Below are positions 24,061-35,100 of a stretch of DNA of 64,000 bases, in pieces. The position numbers and the translations under genes are program-made. The notes under the pieces are model-generated. The model made no database searches, was not told where the DNA came from, and was given only the letters and a program-made list of their open reading frames with translations. Every line of letters starts with the position of its first letter. Position 1 is the first letter of the stretch. The DNA is taken from positions 186,001 to 250,000 of the forward strand of contig JAALGZ010000003.1 in NCBI GenBank assembly GCA_015227615.1. The letters run 5' to 3'. This DNA is from Labyrinthula sp. Ha. Lineage: Eukaryota; Sar; Bigyra; Labyrinthulida; Labyrinthulaceae.

Positions 24061-25500
24061 GATAGCAAAGGGTGATTTAAATGGGAGAGAACTTTATGTC
24101 TATATTGAGAAGCTTAGAGAAATTATATGCAAAGATTGGAGAGGGAAACAAAATAGGTGAGATGTTAAGAGTTTTAAGTATCAAAGAAATAGAAACTTTT
24201 TGGATGGTGATTAATTCCAATAGAGATAATTATTCTTTTCAAGAGGTTCCCAGACATTTGTTATTTCATGTACAAGAGGTGGGTATTGAAATAGGTGCCA
24301 AAAATGAATACACCCAACGCGAGATAAGGCGCTCAATAAACAAAAAAAAATCAAAAGCAACAATATAAAGATAAATCGCAGAGTGCAAGAAAGTTCCGCG
24401 CAGCGAAGTTTCAGTAGGATCCAAACGTTATTGTCTTATTGCAATGTTCGAGGTCGTAAGGATAACACGACTTATCAACATCATTTCAGCGTAGACTGTT
24501 CTACCTATGGCAAAAACTGAGGTGCTAGGATAATATTTTTTCTTTCTCAAATAAGAAATTTATTCGATAGTTTCTCGGCTATGGTAGGTTAAATACATAT
24601 AGGATATACCTGTTGGATGCATCTAACACGTTCTTGAACACAAAAATCTCATACTTAAATTATTATTAACCGCCTTTGAAAATATAAAGGAAAGAAACCT
24701 GTTTTTGCAGAAACCAGAGAAAGTTATTTACAAGATTAATATATCAAGTAAAATTCGGTTTTGAGATCTAGAAAGAGTAATAATATTAACAGGTATAGGG
24801 GCGAGGAGTCGATTTCAAGTTCTACAAAAAACATATACTCATACGATCTCATCTTGTATTTGTTAGTTTCATGTGGATGATACTTTGGTTACCGAAGATG
24901 AGGCTAAACTCAGTAATGATATATTGGAGTACTTATACCAAGAGTACAGCTTGAAGTAAACACGCGGTAAGTCTAAGTTCATCAGGTGCGAAATGAAAAA
25001 AGTATGACAAAAACATTGCATTGAAAGAATACATGGAAAGACTAACTCAGCCATAAAAGATTACGAACAAAAGAAAAGAATTTCAATACATCCTATGTAC
25101 CGAATTAATATTAGTACAAAGAAGATGAAGTAAATCTAGGTCCTCACCTTTTCATACCATAATTGAGCCGTTAACGTATGTAAGTGAAATAATTAGATCG
25201 GCTGTGGTATTTACAGTAAATGAAGTAGCTACATCTTGATAATATCTTACAAGAAGATATTTACACAAGGCTAAAACGATGCTACTTAGCAGAACGTTTT
25301 AAATAATATTTTAATTAATGGATACATTATATTTTTAAACTCCACTAGTAACACTTTGAAATTCAGGAAACAAAAATATATTGCGAAGTGCACAGCAAAA
25401 GCATAAATCACTTCCTTAAGAAGGGCTTTCTTAACCTTAGTGTGGATATAGGATCTATTGAAATTCTCACCAACAATGGAACCATAAGCCAATACTTATT
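24060..25500 (+). mobile_element. Copia-like ruin (reverse transcriptase and RNase H parts)
   Basis: A plus-strand fossil. At about 24850-24990 the translation reads FHVDDTLVTEDEAKLSNDILEY, the YVDD-type catalytic region of a Ty1/Copia reverse transcriptase with its usual downstream acidic helix. At about 25200-25270 VVFTVNEVATS precedes a stretch like the Copia RNase H lead-in. A frame at 24081-24368 may be an earlier part of the element. It is heavily broken with no LTRs found; an old copy. Confidence 0.5.
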
Positions 25501-27659
25501 ATGAAGACCTAAGCACAGTAAAGGTATTTACAAGGCTATTACTCTCTTTTCAATATATATATATGAAGATGAATATTTCTTGCAAGAAAGGTAAGAAAAG
25601 ATAACGAGTAAAAAGTAGAACATATCACAAGGAAGGAAAATTCGTAGACATTATGATGAAACTATAAAATACCAGAGATTTTTTGGAAGCCAAAAGCCAA
25701 ATCATGAGAAGAAAAAAAGATAGAAAACAGAGAAATCATTAGAATACATATTTCAGTCATTAGTTCAATGTCTGTTCTATTAATTTATTTAAGACATGTT
25801 CCATTTATGAAAACTAGAATATACAAATAAAGTTTTTCATGAAAAGAACCAAAAAAAAATATTGCCATTGGTATTTTCAGCATGAGGATTCGCAGAAATC
25901 ACCTCCCATCTACAATGGAATTTTGAAGTAATAGATATATATCATAAACCTAAAGATGAAGACGTAGAAGGGTGCAACATCTTTAAATTTTACTTCAAAA
26001 TACATATATGTCTACAATAACTTTCCTAATTCATTCATGCCGCTGGGTCAATCATTCAAAAAAAAATCTAATATGCACTCAAAACAAATTTAGTTTTATT
26101 GAACCTCTATTACCCTGGGGGTTTCACAGGGAAATATTTTGCGGTATTTAATGAAGTGTTCTCTAAAATATATCTAGTTCGGTGTAGAAAGTTACCCTTG
26201 CCGGCTACTTGGAGGAAAGTTGCAATCCCTTCTGAGCTAAAACTGTATCAAAAGTGTAAGAAAGATTTTGTTTCTACGTTGCCGAAACAATGGAAAACTA
26301 TGGAGCGGTGACAAGTTGTTACATATCCCGTATGAAGTCAAAGGCTTAAACAGAGCCAGTAACCTTTGTTAAAGGATCTGCATTTCTCAATAATCATATA
26401 ATTTAAAAGTAGCAGAAGAAGCACAAAACAAATTCTTAATATGGATATAGTCTGTCCTGATATTATAGCGTCAGATCACACTGAAGATAAGAAAGATTAT
26501 ACCGAAAATCGAAAACAGAGAGATCTGGAGATATTTCACGTTGCTGGAAATCCTGAGATCCTCACATTTGAAACCAGATTTGAGCTGGAACGAGCAAGAA
26601 GGAAGAAATTCAATAAAAATTATTACCCTGATCAATGCATGGAGAACTTAAGTAGAAGCGTTAGCAAAGGATGTGAGAACCGTATTATCACTTCAGATAA
26701 AAATACAGTCATAATTTTCGATATTCTACATACGTCAACCACCAGATTCGCTTGGAGTACAATACAAAGATGAAACTTACAAAATAGTTTACAGAGGAAA
26801 AGTTAATGAAATACAAATTTTATAAAGTTATTCTATCCCAAATGGAGTTGAAGATGCTCATGTAAAACAAACTCCTGTATCAACGCCTTACAAGTTGCCG
26901 ATGCTTTCTTTGAAAAAAAATATTTATTTTATCCATCGGATGGCCAGAAAAACTCGTGTAGCATGATCTCCCGTTCTTATCAATTTGGGTTGAGGTATAT
27001 ATTACATTACGTCAAGCCATGCAAAACAATATATTTCTAAACATGTGATCAGGCATTTGAGGAGAGGGTAGAGTCCATCAGAATAAACAATTATCAATAC
27101 TCTAAAGGGAGGGTACAACTTAAGTAAGTTGAGAGTCCATGTTATTTAAAATAATTAGTGGTGGATATTTTTTTGTTTCAATGACTAGTTGAAGTTTCGA
27201 TTAGTTCTATCCTTTCCCAGTAAGCAACGTAAATATTTTAACTCATTATCTGATAAACTGGATTCTATTTATATTCTGTATCATATTTCACGTGTTCTAA
27301 CTATAAATGTTTCCTACATGTAGAGAGCAAATCAAGTCTGCCCACGCCATAAGGACTGCTGCTGTAATATATTTGGCCTTAAAACCCTATTATAGGCATG
27401 AGAACACTTTTCTAGATATTGCTATATTTCATGGCGTATCATATTTTGGGAAAGACTCTTCGTTTGTTGAAACGTTGAAATATGTACGAAATAGTTCATT
27501 TAATCAATAAGGAAAGAATTAAAAATATGTGCTCTCTAAATCTTAGTCTAGATAAGATCAAATCATTCAATATAATTGTATTGATCAATATAGTGGGGGT
27601 TTTGTGATCTTAAAACGATTTGTAATGTCCTGGAAAGGGTCCTTTGATTTAAAAAGAAT
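25501..27659. other. No gene recognised; possible transposon debris
   Basis: Short plus-strand frames at 26099-26311, 26441-26773 and 27307-27510 (67 residues, ATG, preceded by TATAA) have no recognisable domain. The first two may belong to the Copia ruin on the left. Confidence 0.4.
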
Positions 27660-28487
27660 ATGACATTACCACATGACAGAATAGGCGTTAAAGTGAAAAC
27701 ATTGGAGATGGAAGAAAACAAGATACGACACGTAGCGCTCATAATGGACGGGAACAACCGTTGGGCCAAAGAAAATTCAAAGACGACTTTTGAAGGTCAT
27801 AAAAAAGGAGCAGATACATGTAAAGACATTTTAGTTTCTTCCCTGGAACTTGGAATACCATACGTGTCTTTCTTTGCATTCTCTAATGAAAACTGGGGAA
27901 GACCTGAAGAAGAAATTAATAATTTGCTTTCACTTTTGGATGAATATATAAAAATATTTGACTCTTCAAATTCTGTCTCCAGTGAAGAGAACATCAATCT
28001 ATCAAATACATTTCAAGGTTTGAATCTAAACAAGTCAAAGGTGGATGAACTTTCAAGTAAAGTGAAACTCAAAGTACTTGGGGATTTATCAAAGCTTCCT
28101 GAAAGAACAAAAGCACAAGTTGAAAACATATGTCAACAAACGTCTGAAAATAGTTCTATGACTTGCGCTGTTTGCTTCTCTTATGGATCTCAACAAGAAA
28201 TTACCCAAGTGTGTTCAAGAATAGTTGAGGAAAGAATGAAATCAGGAAATGTAGATGCTGTTTCAAAAGAAGAGTTTGAAAAATATATGTATGATTCAGA
28301 AATGCCCCCAGTTGATATTTTAATAAGAACTTCAGGTGTGCAAAGATTGAGTAATTTTCTTTTATATCAAAGTGCTTACGCTGAAATTTTCTTCATCAAG
28401 AAATTATGGCCTGATTTTAACAACAGAGATCTGGAAAATATCCTTGATGAGTATAAAACTATTAAAAGAAACTTTGGAAAGCGTTAG
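27660..28487 (+). CDS. cis-Prenyltransferase (UppS/DHDDS family)
   Basis: This enzyme condenses isopentenyl diphosphate onto an allylic primer in cis to build long polyprenyl diphosphates (undecaprenyl or dehydrodolichyl diphosphate), the lipid carrier for protein glycosylation in eukaryotes. All family signatures are present in 275 residues: HVALIMDGNNRWAKEN with catalytic Asp30, the FFAFSNENWGRP motif, and the C-terminal DILIRTSG-x2-RLSNFLLYQSAYAEIFF followed by LWPDF. The RxG-type C-terminal motif of the catalytic subunit is not obvious because the protein ends KRNFGKR. The middle (about 100-160, SVSSEENINLSNTF to ERTKAQ) is longer and more polar than in bacterial UppS. Whether it needs a NgBR-type partner is not readable here. 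It has a single exon and ends 85 bp from a convergent unknown gene. Confidence 0.92.
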   Translation: MTLPHDRIGVKVKTLEMEENKIRHVALIMDGNNRWAKENSKTTFEGHKKGADTCKDILVSSLELGIPYVSFFAFSNENWGRPEEEINNLLSLLDEYIKIFDSSNSVSSEENINLSNTFQGLNLNKSKVDELSSKVKLKVLGDLSKLPERTKAQVENICQQTSENSSMTCAVCFSYGSQQEITQVCSRIVEERMKSGNVDAVSKEEFEKYMYDSEMPPVDILIRTSGVQRLSNFLLYQSAYAEIFFIKKLWPDFNNRDLENILDEYKTIKRNFGKR

Positions 28488-28532
28488 CAAAGATTTATAG
28501 GAGATATTGTTTACTGTTAAGAAGTAGCATTA

Positions 28533-28555
28533 GTTTTCAAACAAAGTTTGGAAAC
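28533..28555. other. Imperfect hairpin between convergent genes
   Basis: GTTTTCAAAC and GTTTGGAAAC form a 10-bp stem with one mismatch and a 3-nt AAA loop. It sits in the 85 bp between the stop codons of the cis-prenyltransferase and the unknown gene opposite, where both transcripts must end. It may be a 3'-end element or chance. Confidence 0.3.
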
Positions 28556-28572
28556 TGTTTTATTCTTACTAT

Positions 28573-29661
28573 TTAGTTTTTCCAACTGGTGAAGATCCAA
28601 TGCTCATCCCTGTTACGACCAAATTCTATTTTCTTTGGATATATTAACTTTTCAACAACCATAAACTTCCCATAAAATATCTGTGGAAACTCATCTAATA
28701 AATGGGCATGTGTCTCACATAGTTCATCGTCGTCGTCATCAGGCTGCCAAATATCAAATCTGCACAAGTTCACTTTTTTGCAGACATGGTAAAAAGTATA
28801 GTAAAGAAGCGAAATTGAGCTTCTTGACATATACAGAGGGATATCATATTTGAGACTGAAATTCTGCATGTTTTTGAATGAATCTAAGACGCCTGGGAAA
28901 AGAACAATAGACTTACTGGTAAGATCTTCCCTAGTTCCAAAGGAAACAGACATATTTCTTATTCTTTTCAGAGCGCTCTTTTCTTTGTAAACAAAACTCA
29001 TGAACTCCTTTACACCGAGTAAACCAAAGCACAGATGTACACACTGTAGAGGAAAAAAAGGACTTTCTTCGATCATCCAATACCTCTTGGAAAGCACAGG
29101 AAATAGTCTCACATCTAACGTAGGGAAATTCGTGTCACCAAAAATTTTCTGTAATTGCTTTATTAGATAAATAGTAGAGCTCTGTTGTTCCCAGGCTTCT
29201 GACAATATGGTGTTACCTGTGAACAAACATAACTTAATAGTTTTGTTGGATTCTATTACGTGAACTAGACTCTTCACTAAGTTTATTGAAGAAATATCAG
29301 AAACCCGAAAATAGGGAAATATGATATTCTCAAGATTCCTGCAGACTGTTACTAATGTTCTTACAATACCTAAGGTCGTTTCTCGGAATTGTACATGCTC
29401 TATGGTGATATCCAACACACTATCAAAGTTTGTCAATATCTCCGTAATTTGCAACTTTATTTCTTCTTCTGCACTCCAGAAAGGAATTTGTAATATTAAG
29501 GATTTCACAATACGTTTTCCCCCAAAAGATTTCGGTTTCTTAGTGAGCAATCCAAGAACGCTTTTAGTCTTAGTTATTCCCACCTTTAAACTTTTTTCCT
29601 CTTGGTAATAACTAAACTTGAATTTCAAACGCTGCTCTGGTAGTCGTAGAAATGAGGACAT
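28573..29661 (-). CDS. Unknown protein, LRR/F-box-like texture (family member 2)
   Basis: A 362-residue single-exon protein with no family recognised. It has periodic hydrophobic segments resembling degenerate leucine-rich repeats (IVKSLILQIPF, SVLDITIEHVQFRETTLG, CRNLENIIFPYFRVSD, TIKLCLFTGN, NMQNFSLKYDIPLY). An acidic patch (QPDDDDDELCE) lies at about residue 310, and the tail is aromatic (EHWIFTSWKN). The N-terminus is basic (LPEQRLKFKFSYYQEEK). The ATG at 29661 is the only upstream start. It lies tail to tail with the cis-prenyltransferase. Similarity to the other unknown genes of the window is in size, texture and placement more than in clear motifs. Confidence 0.68.
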   Translation of the reverse strand: MSSFLRLPEQRLKFKFSYYQEEKSLKVGITKTKSVLGLLTKKPKSFGGKRIVKSLILQIPFWSAEEEIKLQITEILTNFDSVLDITIEHVQFRETTLGIVRTLVTVCRNLENIIFPYFRVSDISSINLVKSLVHVIESNKTIKLCLFTGNTILSEAWEQQSSTIYLIKQLQKIFGDTNFPTLDVRLFPVLSKRYWMIEESPFFPLQCVHLCFGLLGVKEFMSFVYKEKSALKRIRNMSVSFGTREDLTSKSIVLFPGVLDSFKNMQNFSLKYDIPLYMSRSSISLLYYTFYHVCKKVNLCRFDIWQPDDDDDELCETHAHLLDEFPQIFYGKFMVVEKLIYPKKIEFGRNRDEHWIFTSWKN

Positions 29662-30290
29662 TTTGCCGTGCTAGGATAACACAGTTTTCCTTGAATAATG
29701 TTTATGAGTGTGAATAATACGGGTCGTTGGCTTTATACTACGTTGTCTCCACTGCTATAATCAAACTGCAGTTTATTACTGTGGGTATGCGTGTTTATCG
29801 AGATAGCAAAAGCTTCTCGAGAAGGACTTTATAAAATATCTGTATTTCGAGATAACGAGAAGGCTCTTCTTGAGAAGCTCTCGTTAAGATTCTTTCGTTA
29901 AACAAGCCTAGCTGTGGGACTTTGATGGAAAACTGGAAACTGCTATCTTGTCTAGAATATTTGGGCAACGAAGAACTTGGAAACAACAAAAAAGTCATGA
30001 CGCGGTGATCCTATCAGTGTTCTAACAGGAACATTTTAGTCAATGAAACCCAAGATTCTTGTTTAACAAAGATTAAAGCAGTGAATGTTGACTGCTTTCA
30101 AAACTGTAAACATACGCTGGTTGAGAATCTTGCACTTGCTTCCCCGGTAAAACTACTCGCACTATGGGTAGTTGAGACAAATGAAAACAAAATCTCAAGA
30201 TTATCTGCTCTACGTTGAGCTCAACTGTTAGTGATACGTCGAGCCTTACAAACTCAAAGAAGAAGAAAAGTAGCATTTAGCAATATTCCA
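29662..30290. promoter_or_regulatory. Upstream region with clustered palindromes
   Basis: Upstream of the unknown gene at 28.6-29.7 kb. It holds a perfect 12-bp palindrome CTTCTCGAGAAG (29813-29824) and a 34-nt inverted repeat (29853-29886) with TAACGAGA/TCTCGTTA arms around a second near-palindrome, CTTCTTGAGAAG. No other gene is recognised. Confidence 0.35.
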
Positions 30291-32130
30291 TGATAAAAAC
30301 TTAGAGAAATATGCCAAAGAAGTGGTTGAAATCGACAGAATATTACATTGTTTACACCATGTTATACGACAAACACCACTACTTGGTAAAAATTTACGCA
30401 CTGTCCTCCGGAAAACCTCTTAGAGATTACATGATCTTTCTATAAAACTAATAAGAAACTATCTACATCTTGTGGAAGATAGACTCTTAATGTTTGGTGA
30501 CTTCAATGCACAAACAGATATGGATGAAATTTCAGCAAATAAAAAATTTGGACTAACCACGAGAAAAATTATGAAGAAAACGAGTTTAAAAGAGTCATGA
30601 CACTAATTTTATTTTGGTATTTTAAGCTCATAACTCAAAACGAGAGCAAAGAGAGCTAAATAACTAGCTTCTACATGTACGAATAATCCATATTTAAAAA
30701 TACGATGAGAAAAAAGTTAATCATAACACAAAAAGCTTGTTCCCCCAACAGCATCTTTCAAAATTGAAAAAGAAATCGGTGCAAAGTTATAGACCAAAAA
30801 TGAGTACGACCATATATCAACAAAGTTTAAAGTATCACGTAGAAAAATGCGGTACTATCCTGCAAATACACCGCAACAAGGTATTGTGAATAGTGAGGAT
30901 TCATTATAGTACCAGAAAATTGGAAAAATGAAACGATAAGGAATGGTTGAGGCTAGAAACTAAGAAAGAAAAGACCCCTTTCAACTATTTGAGCATTGGT
31001 GTAGGAAACCTGTCAGCTGTAAACTTGAACAAACTAGTTCGTGAAGTAGTTGAAAACTAGATCAATCAAACCAATCACCATATGTTAAAAAAAGAAGGTT
31101 TAACGAAGAAGAGCAACTTGGGTCGAAATGCTCTTACAACTCTAGAAAAGATTAACTGTTGAATAGAATAAGCAGGTCAACAAACTGAAAAAAAGGAATA
31201 CCCTACAAGATTCTATTGGCTAACTTGACCTTCAGGTTCATTGAATAAAAATGACTCTATCAAGGAATTACATCACCTTGGGTTAAGAACTCGCCGATAC
31301 AATTGCTGGAGCGAAAAAGAGATCCGAGCAAAAATTATAAAGTTTCTCAATGTCTACACGACCGATGTTACAGGAGTAAGAATCTCCGACGATTTGTATC
31401 CAAAGCTCAAAAACTCGTTCATCAAGCAAAGGAACACGAATAGATACTAAAGATTCAAGTAGAATGTATGAGTATTCAAACGCGTTCACCAAGAAACGAA
31501 GAAAAAGATAACATTTTGAAGTAACTAAATAATTTTAGAGAAATGGGACCAGATTCCATTTCCAATGAAGCTTCAAAGAAACCCCATCCTAGGAAATATA
31601 CCCAATAACTTTTAGCAAAAACAACATTGGAACCGGATAAGCTTGATCCTGAAAAAAGCACTCAAATTTCCACATGGGATATTATGTTTCTTTTTAAAAA
31701 AGTAATTAGTAACTGTATAGTAACTCTAACGCCATTTTATTCCTAAACAAAATATACGAATTAATTACAAAGGAAACGAGAAATATATTTAAGTATGTCA
31801 TAGAAAAGTTGTTTTTTCTTATCAACTTGGATTCAGAAAAAAGGTAGGAATATTTAACAGAGTAAATCATCTATTTTGCAACTACATAACATGTAAATTT
31901 AACTACATCAAACTTGGTTTATTTTTTACTGACTTTACAAAGCTATCGACTCAATGATTTATTATTTTTTTCAGAATCATCGAAGAAATAGAAACCAATA
32001 CCCAGTTCTATACTAATCGTTATCTACCTTCATTATACCAACATTTAATCAACTGCATTTTATTAACAAGTAGCAAAGTTGCAATCAACAAAGATATTAT
32101 TTATATCAGAGTTATAGCAACTGAAACAAA
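30290..32130 (+). mobile_element. LINE ruin (endonuclease and RT traces)
   Basis: Plus-strand remains of an APE-type non-LTR retrotransposon. VKIYALSSGKPLRDY at about 30390 and GDFNAQ at 30496-30513 are endonuclease motifs; FSYQLGFRKKVG at about 31815 and LFFTDFT at about 31920 are reverse-transcriptase motifs. Many stops and frame changes separate them, so this copy is much older than the LINE at 35.1 kb. Confidence 0.6.
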
Positions 32131-34900
32131 AGGGGTATCACCAGAATAAAACAAACACTTAGAGATATTCGTTTTATTGTTGTACTAAGCTCACAGCATG
32201 TTGTAAGGTCGGAGAAGTACATTCCCCATATAAAAGACGACATAGAAAAATTTGTTTCTACGAGCACACAAGTCAAGCTCCATGAGACTACTAACTGAAA
32301 GAATTAAAAATTTGAATATAGATATATCAAACTAAAATTGAAGTCATAATCCCGTCAATGTACATTGTGGAGTTACCGTTCACCTCATAATAAATGCAGA
32401 GTATTTTTGAATCATAATAATTTCATCCGAATTATATACCGCTACAGTGAATCTACAAACCGGAATATAAATATATATGTTGTGTTGGTCAATTTATCTA
32501 AGAGACTATTCTTTGACATATCTCCTCATGTTCAATATCAGTTGATAGGACCTTCTTTCACTAAAGGAATAGACACAAAAGAGATAATAGTCTTTACAAC
32601 TGTGTATTTCAATATGAATATAGTGGTATTTTTTGTTGTTTGTCAAACTTGGAGTAGTAGACAACATCTTAGTCCCTTTATTCATTGTATTGAATACACT
32701 AAAAATATAGGTATCTAAAACTACAAAAGACCATAATTATATTTGAATACTCCATAGTACAACTTAAAAGTTTCCTATAGTGAGACTGATACTCTAAAAA
32801 GAAGAATGAGACGTAGTTTCTTCAATAACGAATAAAAATGGTTAGATATGGGAGATGATATAACGGGATGGGGAATACATTGTTGTTTAAGTAACTAGAA
32901 ACATGACACAATCATCTTAGAATAAGTGAAATTAGCATAGCCCAAAATTCCCAAAGAGTCTAACAAATTCAAAAGGAGATCCAGTTAATGCACGTTATAA
33001 CAAATAAATCTCCTCCCCAATTCTCCGAAGTGGTCCAGCTTGCTTCATTAAATGTCAATCAGGAACATTTTATTCGCAAGAAAATGTAAACCCTGAGAAG
33101 TCAAGGGTTTTGAAACTAGGCCCATTAGCACAGAAGGAAAAAGAATTGGTCGTTTAGCTAATAACTTTTACTCTAGAGAAACCAAATAACTGAGTTCTTT
33201 GTCAGATAAAGTTATACTAACCGGCAAGCATCAACGTTCGATTTAATTAATGAAGAAATAAGGGTCAAAAATCGAAGTGTTAACGACTTGTTCCAGTGCG
33301 TAAGATACTAAAAAGACGCTGGTTAAACTAATTTAAGATTTCAGCAACATATTCCGATAAGTTTAGAGAGATTTAAATGATTGTAGTTAATTATTTGAAC
33401 TCCCGAATACAACAATTTCTTTTATCGGTTTGTTGGGTTTCCCGTTAATTAGTTTACTACTTAATTGGCTATGACTGTTTCTAAGATAACTCCAAAATTT
33501 CGATAGGACAATAAGTGCACTATACCAACATAATTCTAAAACTACTGTATGAAATAGTAAATATCATAAAGTATAAAAGAAACCAAAGAACTCACATATA
33601 TTATAATTAATTAAGTAAAATAAACAAAAAAAATACTAATTTATTGCTAAAAGGGAAGAATACTAGTACACTCATACAATGTGTGATTCTAAGTTCAAGC
33701 AACAATTGCAAGGTTATTAGGACAAAAACTCTTATATAAATTTTTCATGTGGCTTTCGTTTTTATTTTCCCAGGTCTTCTAATAAGAAGATTCTTAGAAA
33801 TACAAATTCAAAAATTAAATATTATGTTTTTATATATAAAATAAGAAGTGTTATCTAAGACTACGAATATCATAGTGAGAACTAATCTTTATTTGTTTTA
33901 TCTTTAAGAATTGAAATATCCACCTTTCTTTTCTCTTAAGAATAACCCTAATAAATTAAATTTTATGATTCTATAGATTAAAGATGCTAATATGTACATA
34001 TATTTCTACGTTTTGGGTACTCAGCTAATCTGTACTGTGCCAATTAATCTGGGTAAGGAAACAGGGTGAAAGAAATATCAATATTTTTTGAAAATTCTTC
34101 TAATGCGTTGCTATATAAATAACGAGAATAACATGATAACTTACAGTTGTTATAGTAGTTTAACCTTATTATGCCATAAGTAATGTTTGCATTATTTTCT
34201 ATTAATGTTTTTTTTTCGCGTTGATATTTCTTAATACAAAATTTTATCAGTCGCTTTAATTTTCTCAGTAATCTATTTCTTAAATATTTTTCTCTTTATT
34301 TTTTTAATTTGGGAAGTGAAAAATTTTAACACATCTGTTTCTTCGGTCATGAATTATTATCTAAAATATTTAATTTATGTTTGGTAAAAGCGGATGAAGA
34401 TACGTGCCAGAGTACTGTAAAGGTTGTATAATAGTAGTTCTTGTAACTATCGAAACAACAGCATAATATCCTAAAAGAGATCATATATATATATTTATAT
34501 ATATTATAAAATAAAACCCAAAAATTGCTTCTGCATCAAGAAGATAAAATTAACTTTAACAAATGACTACGAACTTTTGAAATAACTCTTGAAAACACAA
34601 AATTATTAAATATAGTCGTCTTAAACCATCCAAATTTCGTTCTAGGTTCTCTTTCTACACCATTTCTCCGCATAATTGAAAATTTGCCACACATTAAAGT
34701 ATATTACTGGCTCTGGTCACGGTGCTGCTGATACGTTTCCCCAAATATAATTTTATAGGGGAAGTTTGCTTCTTTGAATACGAGTAATAATGTTTCTTGA
34801 AACCGTCCTACTTACAAGATTATAAGAACTAAAAAAGTTATCCAACCTTTCCAAAAAGTAAAAACATTGTCTGGCTTATTGGTTTACTTTTCTTTATATT
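32131..34900. other. AT-rich intergenic stretch, no gene recognised
   Basis: Contains low-complexity AT tracts (for example around 34480-34510) and one plus-strand frame of 117 residues at 32365-32718 with no recognisable domain. Nothing else seen. Confidence 0.6.
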
Positions 34901-35100
34901 TTCAGGAAATACTCCGAACACAATAGTAATACCCATTTCGAACATAGTTCCAACTACAAATGTTCAAGACAAAGTAAGTCCGAAGAAGCCATTCTCCAAG
35001 ATTGAAAACTAAGAAAAATTTAATCTTTGGGCACGAAGCAAGAAAAAACAGTTATATGTCCTTGCCTCAACGGAACTGCTTGACTCCGACCTCCACATAA

